A stretch of 35,796 nt of DNA from Acholeplasmataceae bacterium (GCA_012517145.1 JAAYVM010000103.1:1-35796); one strand, 5' to 3'; shown: positions 28,335 through 35,796, counted from the first letter of the stretch. Notes: a model not told the origin generated them from the sequence alone. Made by a program: numbers and translations.

Positions 28335-28682
28335 ATGGTTGTTTCACATATTGATGAAGTAAAAGCGGTAAAAATGCAAATCCCGGGCGCTGAAAAAGCT
28401 TGGAAGAAGGTTTGTATTTCGCTTGAACAAGGATGGGACGGATATGTTATGAGAGTTTTTGAACTTGAGCCTGGTGGCAAGACGCCTCTTCATACGCATA
28501 CGTGGCCGCATATTAACTATTTTTTGCAAGGGGAAGGAACATTGTTTTTGAATGGTAAGGAGAATAATGTTAAAGAGGGTTCTTTTTCATATGTTCCGAG
28601 TAACGCAACTCACCAGATGATTAATCGCGGTGATACTGTATTCAGATTTATTTGTATTGTGCCGGAAGAGGGCGAGGCTTGA
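28335..28682 (+). CDS. Cupin-domain protein
   Basis: A 115-residue single-domain cupin. Motif 1 has PLHTHTWPHINYFLQGEG with metal-ligand histidines H53, H55 and probably H59, and motif 2 has H93 in PSNATHQMINRG. The motif 1 glutamate expected after the histidines is not at the usual place, so the metal set may be all-histidine. The ATG at 28335 follows GAGGGGG and is preferred to an in-frame ATG at 28320. It pairs with the ZIP transporter gene in one probable transcript. The function is unknown. Confidence 0.82.
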   Translation: MVVSHIDEVKAVKMQIPGAEKAWKKVCISLEQGWDGYVMRVFELEPGGKTPLHTHTWPHINYFLQGEGTLFLNGKENNVKEGSFSYVPSNATHQMINRGDTVFRFICIVPEEGEA

Positions 28683-28756
28683 ACCTGAAATAATTATAAG
28701 CTTTATGCTCGCATATAGATGTTAAGGATGCGAGTTAAGCGGTCGTAAATAAGTTT

Positions 28757-28822
28757 AAAAACAAAATGCATCACGAATGCCATGATATAGTTAGGGCATT
28801 CGTGATGCATTTTGTTTTTGTT
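28757..28822. terminator. Very long perfect hairpin terminator after the cupin gene
   Basis: A perfect 25-bp inverted repeat: AAAAACAAAATGCATCACGA starts the left arm (28757-28781), and its exact complement is at 28795-28819, with a 13-base loop. T runs follow on both strands. Confidence 0.85.
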
Positions 28823-28932
28823 TGAGAAATTATGCTTTGAACTCTGCTTTGCCTGAAAAAAAGCGGCTCTCTTTGTGGGTTTTACCCATATATTTTTGAC
28901 TAAAAAATGCATTTAGCCGCAGTCTTTTCTCG

Positions 28933-28983
28933 TTGACATATGTCTCCAATAAGGCTATACTCGATTTGTTAATGATATATGTC
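28933..28983 (+). promoter_or_regulatory. Promoter and paired CATATG operators upstream of the sensor gene
   Basis: TTGACA (28933-28938), a 17-base spacer and TATACT (28956-28961). The perfect palindrome GACATATGTC (28935-28944) covers the -35 box, and a near copy, GATATATGTC (28974-28983), lies just downstream of the likely start. Confidence 0.7.
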
Positions 28984-29244
28984 GATAATTAACATCAGCA
29001 TTGTAGTGATAATGAGGCAGAAGAGAAATTTTCAGATTTTTCAGTAGTGCTTTTAAAAAATAAGTGGTGCACGCAAGACATATATAATATGTTGTGCAAT
29101 GTGCAACTTTTTATAAAAAGCATATTTTAATACGGTTGACAGCAAAAATTGGTTATAAATAAACTATCGTAATTATTAAGGCGGTCTTATTGTTTAGTTT
29201 TACTTGGAATTCTAATTAAAACTATTATTTGGTGGGGTAAATTG
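28984..29244 (+). other. Long AT-rich leader of the sensor gene
   Basis: 260 bases without a gene between the operator-bearing promoter and the sensor start. It holds the inverted repeat ACATAT-ATA-ATATGT (29078-29092), a GTTGTGCAATGTGCAAC imperfect palindrome (29091-29107) and a second TTGACA (29136-29141) with only a weak -10. No reading frame with a ribosome site was seen. Confidence 0.4.
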
Positions 29245-31959
29245 ATGGGGAAAAAATTATTGATAGTGGATAATGTGAGGAGTAGAAGAGAAGCGCTTAA
29301 GGCCTCTCTATCACAAGAGTATAATGTGCTGGAAGCTGAAGATGGCTGCCAAGGATTGGAGACATTAGAAAAAGACAAGGACATTAAAATCGTTCTTTTA
29401 GAACTATTATTACCTAAGATGAGCGGGTTAGAGTTTTTGCAGATTGTACGTTCAAAGGAGGCTTATAAAAAACTCATTGTTATTGTAGTAACCTCTGAAG
29501 GAGAAACGTCTGACGAAAATTCGATACTTGGCATAGGTGCAGATGACTATATTTGTAAACCTTTTACTAATAAGGCAATTTCAGTGCGCATTAAGAATAT
29601 ACTAGCTAACAGGGAAATGCTGGCAGATTTAGAGAATTGTTTTTGTTTACAGGGAAATATTTTAGATGGAATGGAAACCGCGATTTACGTGGTGGATGCT
29701 ATAAATTATAATCTGTTTTATACGAACAGGGCAGCTATGCAATTAATGAATTGTACCAGCAAAAGTTACACTGGTAAGAAGTGTTATGAATTTTTTGGTA
29801 AAGGTACGCATCCATGTCATTTTTGCAAGCTTTTTATATCGCATACCGATAACAATAAGGCAGAAACTTATATTCCCTTTATCAATAAAACTGTGCAGGT
29901 TCGTGTTTGCATGATGAAATGGCTCGGAAGGCCGGCCTATATTACGTATATGACAGATATAACAGAGCAAAAACGTGCTCGTGAGTTAGCTGATGAGAGA
30001 TATAAAAAAGAACTTCAGCGACGTTGTCGCGTTGATTTGGACTTTATGGCATATCTTGTTTTTAATGTTACTAAAGGAACGGTTGTGGACCATGATCCGC
30101 ACGGGTTTCCTGTACCAACTATTGTTCCGGGGCAACCGGCAACAGAATTTGTAGAAAGAGTTTTGCCAACAGTGGTTGATTTTGGTAAAAGGCAAGAATT
30201 TGCGGATTTGTTAAAATTGGATAATTTGAGTAAATCTTATGATGCCGGTATTACTCTACTATCAATTGATTATCGGCGTTACTCAAGAAATGGTAAATAT
30301 ATAATGTGGGCTCGTTCTACGATTCAGCTTATGAAAGATCCACAAAATGATGATTTAACAGCATTTTTATATACATATGATATAAATGAAACAAAAATGA
30401 TGCAGGAGATTATTAATGCGGCTGTTCATTATGACTATGATATGATTGCCTATATCAATCTTGCTGCAGAGACCGCTAAATTATATGCTCAAAAGGATCA
30501 GCGTTTTAGAGGATTCATCGGCAGGGATTTTAGCTATGAAAAAGCAGTTGAGGAATATGTAAAAACATTTATTATTGCTGAAGAACGTAAAAATATCATG
30601 GAAAAAATGGCTATAAGTAATGTTCGCAGTAAGTTAAAAGAAAGTGACATTTATGAATTCGATATAGAGGTTATTGGAGCGGATAACGCAGCAAAGAAAA
30701 AAAAGCTCCGTTATGCTAATTTTGATAAAAACTATGGCATGGTTCTGTGGACTGAGGTTGATATTACTAATTTTGTAGAACAGCAAAAACTTATTTTAGA
30801 AGCACTTTTAGCGGCAACTAATGTAAATATTATCAGAACAGATTATTTATCCTCTATAAGTCGTGAAATGAGAATGCCATTTAAAAACATAACAGCATGT
30901 ATTAGAAATGCTATTGATAAAAGCGAAAGTGAAATAGTCAGGGAACAGTTAGAGGAAGCTAAGAGATATGTGGTACAATTAACGGAAATTGTAAACGACA
31001 TTATGGATATAAGTAATTTGGAAAGTAAGAAGATGCAGATTATGAATACCCAGTTTTTGCTTACAGATATGGTGTCTAGGCTAAAAAATAAATTTAAACA
31101 ATATTATACTTCAAAAAAACAAAAATTTATGATAGAGCAACAGGTTTTTCATGATAACTGTTTTAGCGATATAAAAGCTATTAGCCGTATTTTAGCAAAC
31201 ATTTTGGATAATGCTTTCAGATATACTGCTAAAGGCGGCAACATCATCTTGAAAGTTTATGAATTACCATCTGAAAGTAATGAAAGAGGCTTTTACAGGT
31301 TTGTTGTGAAGGACGATGGACCAGGAATCAGCCCAGAACTTTTGGAGAATATATTCACACCTTTTTATTGTTGTGTAGGTGGTAAATGTAAGAGTGAAAG
31401 TTCAGGATTGGGTATGGCAATTTCTAAAGGAATTGTTGATGAATTAGGTGGTACTATTTTTGTTAACAGTGAAATTGGCAATGGGACTATTGTTACTGTT
31501 GATTTACCATTATTACTTACTAATAATGAAAATGCTGGTGCAGAGGTTTTAGAGGAAAGCTGTAAAAGCATTGTTGACATGAAAATTTTGATTGTTGAAA
31601 AAAACCCATTATCCATTCTTGTTGCTCGAAAGTTGCTGGAAAAAAAGGGCGCACAGGTTTATTTGGCTGAGAATGGGCTTAAGGCTTTGGAGTTATTTGA
31701 AAATACCGGAGACAAGGGCTTTGATTGCATTTTAATCAATTTGTGTTCAGTTGAAATAGACGGCGCAGTAACAGCAAAAAAAATTCGGCAGAGTTATTAC
31801 CCATTGTCAGGTTCGGTGCCTATGATTGGATTTGGCGAAAAACTTACACAGGAAGAAAAGCGCCTTTACGTTGAGGCTGGTATTAATGATTTTTTAGAAA
31901 CACCATTGAAGTTTAAACAACTTTTGGAAATTATTTTAAATTTATGCAAAAATGGTTAA
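29245..31959 (+). CDS. Hybrid sensor protein REC-PAS-(PAS)-DHp-HATPase-REC lacking phospho-acceptor residues
   Basis: A 904-residue soluble signalling protein. Domains: REC 4-118; PAS about 126-235 with CHFCK; two further PAS-like regions about 255-515; dimerisation helix about 530-595; ATPase domain about 635-755 with an intact N box (NILDNAFRYT), DDGPG and SGLGMAISKG; second REC 779-900. Key sites are changed. REC1 has Glu53 for the phospho-Asp and D9-N10 for the acidic pair, though T83 and K105 remain. The H box reads SREMRMPF, with Arg540 instead of His. REC2 has Asn832 for Asp, E785-K786 for the acidic pair and no KP lysine (LETPL). ATP binding may persist but classical phosphorelay cannot run. 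The ATG at 29245 follows GGTGGGG. Preceded by the CATATG-type promoter. Confidence 0.9.
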   Translation: MGKKLLIVDNVRSRREALKASLSQEYNVLEAEDGCQGLETLEKDKDIKIVLLELLLPKMSGLEFLQIVRSKEAYKKLIVIVVTSEGETSDENSILGIGADDYICKPFTNKAISVRIKNILANREMLADLENCFCLQGNILDGMETAIYVVDAINYNLFYTNRAAMQLMNCTSKSYTGKKCYEFFGKGTHPCHFCKLFISHTDNNKAETYIPFINKTVQVRVCMMKWLGRPAYITYMTDITEQKRARELADERYKKELQRRCRVDLDFMAYLVFNVTKGTVVDHDPHGFPVPTIVPGQPATEFVERVLPTVVDFGKRQEFADLLKLDNLSKSYDAGITLLSIDYRRYSRNGKYIMWARSTIQLMKDPQNDDLTAFLYTYDINETKMMQEIINAAVHYDYDMIAYINLAAETAKLYAQKDQRFRGFIGRDFSYEKAVEEYVKTFIIAEERKNIMEKMAISNVRSKLKESDIYEFDIEVIGADNAAKKKKLRYANFDKNYGMVLWTEVDITNFVEQQKLILEALLAATNVNIIRTDYLSSISREMRMPFKNITACIRNAIDKSESEIVREQLEEAKRYVVQLTEIVNDIMDISNLESKKMQIMNTQFLLTDMVSRLKNKFKQYYTSKKQKFMIEQQVFHDNCFSDIKAISRILANILDNAFRYTAKGGNIILKVYELPSESNERGFYRFVVKDDGPGISPELLENIFTPFYCCVGGKCKSESSGLGMAISKGIVDELGGTIFVNSEIGNGTIVTVDLPLLLTNNENAGAEVLEESCKSIVDMKILIVEKNPLSILVARKLLEKKGAQVYLAENGLKALELFENTGDKGFDCILINLCSVEIDGAVTAKKIRQSYYPLSGSVPMIGFGEKLTQEEKRLYVEAGINDFLETPLKFKQLLEIILNLCKNG

Positions 31960-32023
31960 AATGATTTGCTAAAAATCAATGAAGGCAAAAAGGACGTTTA
32001 TTTTTCTTCTTTAAAGAGATAAG

Positions 32024-32092
32024 AAGAGACAAGGGGACGGTCCTAAAATGTCACTTTACACGTGACATTTTAGGACCGTCCCCTTGTCTCTT
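32024..32092. repeat. Large perfect palindrome, REP-like
   Basis: Arms of 30 bp (32025-32054 and 32062-32091) are exact complements with loop TTTACAC. The left arm begins AGAGACAAGGGGACGGTCCT. It lies between convergent genes (sensor and Rrf2) and may terminate both, but its GGGGACGGTCC core recalls dispersed palindromes of Firmicutes genomes, so it may be a mobile repeat unit. Confidence 0.85.
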
Positions 32093-32116
32093 TATTTAGT
32101 TTTCAGCCAACTTCGT

Positions 32117-32584
32117 TTATTTTTTATTCAAGTGAGACAGATAAGTAAGATAAAGACTAGGGGTACCTAATTTATTCTGCTGCATACGAAGGAGATCTGT
32201 CAGGGTAAGGTTATCCAGCAGTTCTTCTACGGTGGATTTAACAAGCTGCCAGACATCAGAGGAAATGCATTTATTGTAACGTGGGCAAAAACTTCCGTCT
32301 GAAGGTGCACAAGGTGTTAAGTCTTTGTAACTTTCAGTAACTTTAATGATTTGAGAAACACTATAATGCGATGGACTACTAGTCAGCCTATAACCACCGT
32401 GAGCTCCCCTTACGGCAACTACCAAGCCTGCTTTTGTTAATTTGGACATAATTTGTTCAACATATTTAGGAGACAAAGTTTCTTCTTCGGCAATATCCTT
32501 TACGGCTATATATCCCAATGTATAATGTTCTGCTAAATATAGCATTACTCGCAGTGCGTAACGACCTTTTGTAGAAATCCTCAT
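32117..32584 (-). CDS. Rrf2-family transcription regulator, IscR-like, second copy
   Basis: A 155-residue winged-helix regulator with the opening MRISTKGRYALRVMLYLAEH and recognition helix around SPKYVEQIMSKLTKAG. Cysteines at 92, 100 and 106 are at exactly the same positions as in the Rrf2 protein at 6211-6648, so it too may hold an Fe-S cluster. Otherwise the two differ at many positions. It is divergent from the unrecognised operon that starts at 32922, and the shared AT-rich region between them makes control of that operon plausible. The ribosome site AAGGAAGGA lies upstream of the ATG. Confidence 0.88.
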   Translation of the reverse strand: MRISTKGRYALRVMLYLAEHYTLGYIAVKDIAEEETLSPKYVEQIMSKLTKAGLVVAVRGAHGGYRLTSSPSHYSVSQIIKVTESYKDLTPCAPSDGSFCPRYNKCISSDVWQLVKSTVEELLDNLTLTDLLRMQQNKLGTPSLYLTYLSHLNKK

Positions 32585-32921
32585 GCGGTATAATCCTTCC
32601 TTCTTGTAGCTTAAGTAAAATGTTCGCGATGCTAATTTATATCATTATATTATAAACATAACATAAAAGAACAATGCAAACAATTGAATTTTAGTCAATT
32701 TTAGTAAAATTCAATTTATTTATAAAAATATTCCTATCTTATTGATGGGAATAACAATAACGTTAAATAATAGGTTTGAAAATTATTAGTAAAAATTAAC
32801 AAAATTTGGAAAAAATATACCTAGTGCAATAGTGGGAAAATGTAGTAAAAAGGCCCTTGTTTTCGGCATTCATTTTGTTATACTGACGCTAGAGACGAAG
32901 ACGGTGAGAGGGTGTAGGGGT
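32585..32921. promoter_or_regulatory. Divergent intergenic region with a promoter for the terminal operon
   Basis: An AT-rich region. The inverted repeat ATTGAATTTT/AAAATTCAAT (32683-32692 and 32706-32715) may be a regulator site or hairpin. On the plus strand TTGTTT (32857-32862), a 16-base spacer and TATACT (32879-32884) form a likely promoter for the operon starting at 32922. Confidence 0.5.
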
Positions 32922-33176
32922 ATGAAACGTAGAGACTTTTTTACTAAAGGATTTCCTGCATATGTTTTTAAAATGGGCGAAGCGTTTGTAGAAACAGCCG
33001 GGCTGGCGGAAGAAGAAAAGGCAGGATATTTTGATTCTTTTGAGTCTTGCTATCCATTATTATCTGAAGTTTCTTACGATATGCTCGTAGACACAGCTAA
33101 TAATTTGGGAATTTCGATAGAAGGGAAGAATAAATTAACATTAGCAAAGGAAATTTTCAGCAAAAAGGAAGTGTAG
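32922..33176 (+). CDS. Small protein of unknown function
   Basis: I do not recognise this 84-residue protein. It begins MKRRDFFTKGF, which looks like a twin-arginine motif but is not followed by a hydrophobic signal segment, so export is doubtful. The rest is acidic and helical (FVETAGLAEEEKAGYFDSFE...), ending with KLTLAKEIFSKKEV. The ATG at 32922 is chosen because it follows GTGTAGGGGT; an upstream in-frame extension has no ribosome site. It is the first gene of the operon and lies one base before the next. Confidence 0.6.
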   Translation: MKRRDFFTKGFPAYVFKMGEAFVETAGLAEEEKAGYFDSFESCYPLLSEVSYDMLVDTANNLGISIEGKNKLTLAKEIFSKKEV

Positions 33177-33177
33177 C

Positions 33178-34005
33178 ATGTACTATATCGACAGACTTCT
33201 AAATCAAGCGATTTGGCTTTTGCTTGAAAAAAATAATAAAAATGAACTGAGATATATAAGCCGCATAGAAACAGAAAGAACGGCATGGTATTTTTGGCTT
33301 GCAGGGGCAGCTGGTGTGTACGAATTCAGGCTTAAGGACTGCTATGAAGAGAATGGTCTTGAAAAAAGCACTTTTATGCTTAAATACTACCCGGATCCCA
33401 ATGAAGATACCTTTGAAGATTTCTCTTGCAGTGAACAGATCATAAGAATGAGCTCTTATTTTGATAATTCGATTATAGAAATCGACAAAGAGGAGCATGA
33501 TTCGTGCCCTTGCTGTGCAGGTGGGCATCATGTGCATGAACATGGTAAAGAATGCAAAACGAATTTGGTGAAGCGCAGAAGCAAAGGCATACCGAAACTT
33601 TTGAAACGTTCTCTTTTGCAGCCTTCATTGTTTCTGATTGGTGAAGTTGAATTTGACATGAAACAGGACATGCTTTTAAACAGTGCTTTTGTTACACAGA
33701 CAGAGTTTATACAATTTTCTGAAGAGGGATTATACGCTGGTCAGGACGATCAGGTATATGAACTTGTAGGAAAAGGTGAAGTTGATAGAAAAGTCAAAGG
33801 CTTGAATTTGTGCCGGGCATTTTATGATTTTTTGGTGGAAACTTTGTTTGGCGCAATATCAATAAAGCTGATTGGGGAGCAGACCTATTCCACCATAGGA
33901 TCTGTATCTTATCAGCGAAAAGACGGCAGTTATTATAATCGACGAGCGGATGATGTAAAAAAGGTAGAGGTGCATAACTGCTATAAGATTGGAGGCGCAG
34001 GATAA
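33178..34005 (+). CDS. Cys/His-rich protein of unknown function
   Basis: No family recognised for this 275-residue, apparently soluble protein. A dense cluster of possible metal ligands lies in the middle: CPCC (C110, C112, C113), then GGHHVHEH (H117, H118, H120, H122) and C126. This segment is flanked by charged sequence. The N-terminal part is Trp/Tyr-rich (TAWYFWLAGAAGVYEFRL). The C-terminal half reads like a beta-rich domain with basic patches. It follows the small gene by one base, so the two are coupled, and is followed after 37 bases by the 48-residue membrane peptide gene. Confidence 0.65.
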   Translation: MYYIDRLLNQAIWLLLEKNNKNELRYISRIETERTAWYFWLAGAAGVYEFRLKDCYEENGLEKSTFMLKYYPDPNEDTFEDFSCSEQIIRMSSYFDNSIIEIDKEEHDSCPCCAGGHHVHEHGKECKTNLVKRRSKGIPKLLKRSLLQPSLFLIGEVEFDMKQDMLLNSAFVTQTEFIQFSEEGLYAGQDDQVYELVGKGEVDRKVKGLNLCRAFYDFLVETLFGAISIKLIGEQTYSTIGSVSYQRKDGSYYNRRADDVKKVEVHNCYKIGGAG

Positions 34006-34042
34006 CCGCGGGAAATAATGTAGAAAGGGGGATAAAAATCTT

Positions 34043-34189
34043 ATGGACGATATAAAAGTCCCGGTAGTTGATGAAAGCGGGAAGTTTTCATGGCCGGCTT
34101 TTGTCGCCGGATTGATTTTGGGCGCTTTTTTGTTCTGGCTGACGATGCAGGTAATAGTGGCGCTTATGTTTTCAAGGACAGCAGCATAA
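34043..34189 (+). CDS. Small single-span membrane protein (48 residues)
   Basis: The frame starts with MDDIKVPVVDESGKFSWPAF and continues with one hydrophobic span (about 18-43, FVAGLILGAFLFWLTMQVIVALMF), then SRTAA and stop. It is preceded by AAAGGGGGATA at a suitable distance, and lies between two genes of the same strand with short gaps, so it is probably real. It resembles small subunits that anchor or stabilise membrane complexes, but no family was recognised. Confidence 0.65.
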   Translation: MDDIKVPVVDESGKFSWPAFVAGLILGAFLFWLTMQVIVALMFSRTAA

Positions 34190-34209
34190 TATCATAAGGA
34201 GGTTTAGCT

Positions 34210-35295
34210 ATGGGTCTTTCCAGACGTGATTTTCTGAAAGGATTGGCTGCAGGCGGCACTACGGGCTATTTAGCTATGGCTGGTGTGTCCTCAACCGTCA
34301 TGAAAGATGTGTTTCTTCCAACGGAACCTGTGGGCGATTTCGATATAGGAGAATGCAAGAGTGTGACGTGCAAGGTAATATCGGAAACAAGCTGGTTTAA
34401 AAATGCTGTAACTGTAGGAGATATACAAAAAGCAGGTGGACTTCTCGTTAATCAATATATTATTCCTTGGACCAGCGAAGGGGTAAAAGAAGGCTATAAT
34501 GGTGATAACCGCGGCGGGTATGCGACATTAGTAGATGTAGAACTTCTTGATGGGACCCACAAAAAGATATTGTTAGACTGTGGATGGAACACAAAGTGGA
34601 TGGATGAATGTTTTGCAAGAGAAGGCATTGATAAAATGCTTGATAAAAAAGAAATTGATATGTTATTTATCTCCCACGAACATTTCGACCATTACTGGGG
34701 TATAGAATCGGTTTTAAAACATTACCCTGATATACCAATCATTATTCCGAAAGGTTTTTATAAAGAGGGTCTCGATTTAATGAAAGGGGCCAGTTTCCCA
34801 GTCGCTAAAGTGAAAAATGATTATCCACATACAGGGAAACTGGAAGTAAGAGAATCAGGGAAAGTTCACCCCCTGTTCCCGGGCGCAGCGTCTATTTCTT
34901 TTGATTCAGCAATAATATGCAGAGTTACAGGCGAGCAAGGCCTTGTTTTTAATGTCAAAGACAAAGGCCTCGTTGCAGTAACTGGCTGCTGCCACATGGG
35001 CATTATTTCTTTCCTGGAGGACATAAAACACCGTATAAAGGGCGGCAGCAAAATATTTGGGGTTCAAGGAGGCTTACATATTTCTCCGTTTGAAGATTGG
35101 GATCCTCAGTACGATGATTTGATTTTGGCTTTGCCTGAATATGGCATTGAAATTATTGGCTGTAATCATTGTACCGGATACTTGACAGCAGAAAAAATGA
35201 TTAAAGCAGGCTTGCCGGTAGTAAAAGGAACAGCAAGGTTTAAGAGTAGAAAACCGTTGTTCCTGGGTAACGGTGATGTACTTAAATTCTGTTGA
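34210..35295 (+). CDS. Tat-exported metallo-beta-lactamase-fold protein (COG1237-like)
   Basis: A 361-residue protein with a clear twin-arginine signal, SRRDFLKGLAAGG (4-16), so it is folded and loaded with metal before export. The metallo-beta-lactamase motif HEHFDH (156-161) is followed by VTGCCHMGI (H262) and GCNHCTG (H320). These match the group related to RFAP synthase (7,8-dihydropterin-6-yl-methyl-aminobenzene-phosphate synthase) and other COG1237 proteins. Most of those are cytosolic, so the exported location is unusual. Substrate unknown. The ribosome site AAGGAGG lies upstream. Cysteine is the last residue (KFC). Confidence 0.85.
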   Translation: MGLSRRDFLKGLAAGGTTGYLAMAGVSSTVMKDVFLPTEPVGDFDIGECKSVTCKVISETSWFKNAVTVGDIQKAGGLLVNQYIIPWTSEGVKEGYNGDNRGGYATLVDVELLDGTHKKILLDCGWNTKWMDECFAREGIDKMLDKKEIDMLFISHEHFDHYWGIESVLKHYPDIPIIIPKGFYKEGLDLMKGASFPVAKVKNDYPHTGKLEVRESGKVHPLFPGAASISFDSAIICRVTGEQGLVFNVKDKGLVAVTGCCHMGIISFLEDIKHRIKGGSKIFGVQGGLHISPFEDWDPQYDDLILALPEYGIEIIGCNHCTGYLTAEKMIKAGLPVVKGTARFKSRKPLFLGNGDVLKFC

Positions 35296-35329
35296 ACTAA
35301 AAACTTAGATATATGGAGGCGTAAATAAT

Positions 35330-35796
35330 ATGATTAGCCTGAAAGACCATATGTGGCTTGAAAGCCGGATCATGGAGAACCGCTTGAAACACCCGGCGCG
35401 TGGGATTGTGGGAATAATGATTTCATTCGTCATGTTCTATATTCTGTGGTATGTATTTATGGACCCGCGGGGAATCTTAAGATGGTATACTCCCCAGTAT
35501 GGTTATATGTATGTTCGTTGGATTTTAATTGTCGCCATTTGGCAAGCATATGTATTTAATTTTTGGCCGTTTAAACTGCATTTTAGGGAAACGGCACATC
35601 CTCTTATAAATGGGGCCATACTTATTGCTGTTAACTTTGCGGTAGTAGGTGCTGTAATATGGGGATTCTTTTATAATTTTCTTGGTAAATATTCTATTCC
35701 GTATCTTAGTGTTGATGGGTTGGTTAAAATGGGAATGACCAATTTTTATGCACGGGAATATTCCTCTTTAGCAATTTTGATGTTTGCTGCTATTGC
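35330..35796 (+). CDS. Multi-span membrane protein, incomplete at the window end
   Basis: An open frame of 155 codons from the ATG at 35330 (ribosome site ATGGAGG) runs off the window. The sequence starts MISLKDHMWLESRIMENRLK. Four hydrophobic segments can be seen: near residues 25-43 (IVGIMISFVMFYILWYVF), 66-82, 96-115 and starting near 148. The rest of the protein is unseen. It is next in the operon after the Tat-exported protein and could be the membrane partner of that protein. No family recognised. Confidence 0.7.
   Translation, partial: MISLKDHMWLESRIMENRLKHPARGIVGIMISFVMFYILWYVFMDPRGILRWYTPQYGYMYVRWILIVAIWQAYVFNFWPFKLHFRETAHPLINGAILIAVNFAVVGAVIWGFFYNFLGKYSIPYLSVDGLVKMGMTNFYAREYSSLAILMFAAI

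Noticed and set aside
28757-28819. Possible CRISPR-like or transposon end because of the 25-bp perfect inverted repeat
   Set aside because: Single copy, no flanking duplication, no transposase; position right after the cupin gene fits a terminator.
34210-35796. Reductive dehalogenase (rdhA/rdhB) because of the Tat motif SRRDFLK plus a membrane partner
   Set aside because: The exported protein has metallo-beta-lactamase motifs and no ferredoxin-type cysteine clusters, so the dehalogenase idea does not hold.

Overview
The window looks like chromosome of an anaerobic, low-to-mid GC Firmicutes-type bacterium, probably a Negativicutes relative. This is inferred from the ZTP riboswitch with fhs-folD, a T-box leader, an Ntp-type V-ATPase with Na+-ligand residues, Rrf2 regulators and metal/radical-SAM genes typical of strict anaerobes. 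No rRNA, tRNA, CRISPR array, integrase or transposase was seen. The DNA is visibly more AT-rich after about 22.9 kb.

Region 1 (1-8.0 kb): the 3' part of a ZTP riboswitch leads into fhs and folD (one-carbon metabolism). A GNAT acetyltransferase follows, convergent with a PAP2-type membrane phosphatase. On the minus strand a hydrophobic membrane protein, an IscR-like Rrf2 regulator, cysK and an HD hydrolase form a sulfur-related block. A possible ten-residue leader peptide ending Arg-Arg-Cys-stop lies before cysK. A decayed stretch with a 46-bp direct repeat follows.

Region 2 (7.7-12.0 kb): a clear promoter and T-box leader (probable Trp specifier) drive a complete ECF transporter: a TrpP-like S component, two ATPases and EcfT. 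murI follows.

Region 3 (12.4-22.2 kb): a nine-gene V-type ATPase operon in the order F-I-K-E-C-G-A-B-D. The K subunit carries the Na+ ligands, and a LarA-family nickel racemase homologue is appended.

Region 4 (22.4-29.0 kb): a C_GCAxxG_C_C redox protein, then a metal-cofactor-like module: a split permease, a DUF5320 protein, a broken radical SAM gene, a DUF134 regulator, an Mrp/NBP35 ATPase, peptide deformylase, a ZIP transporter and a cupin. Several promoters here share the palindrome TTGACATATGTCAA laid over their -35 box. The same site precedes the large sensor gene downstream, so these genes look like one undescribed regulon; the DUF134 protein is the natural candidate regulator.

Region 5 (29.2-35.8 kb): a REC-PAS-kinase-REC hybrid protein in which all three expected phosphorylation residues are replaced (Asp to Glu53, His to Arg540, Asp to Asn832). 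Then come a 30-bp-arm palindrome, a second IscR-like Rrf2 gene, and an unrecognised operon: a small protein, a Cys/His-rich protein, a 48-residue membrane peptide, a Tat-exported metallo-beta-lactamase-fold protein and a membrane protein cut by the window end.
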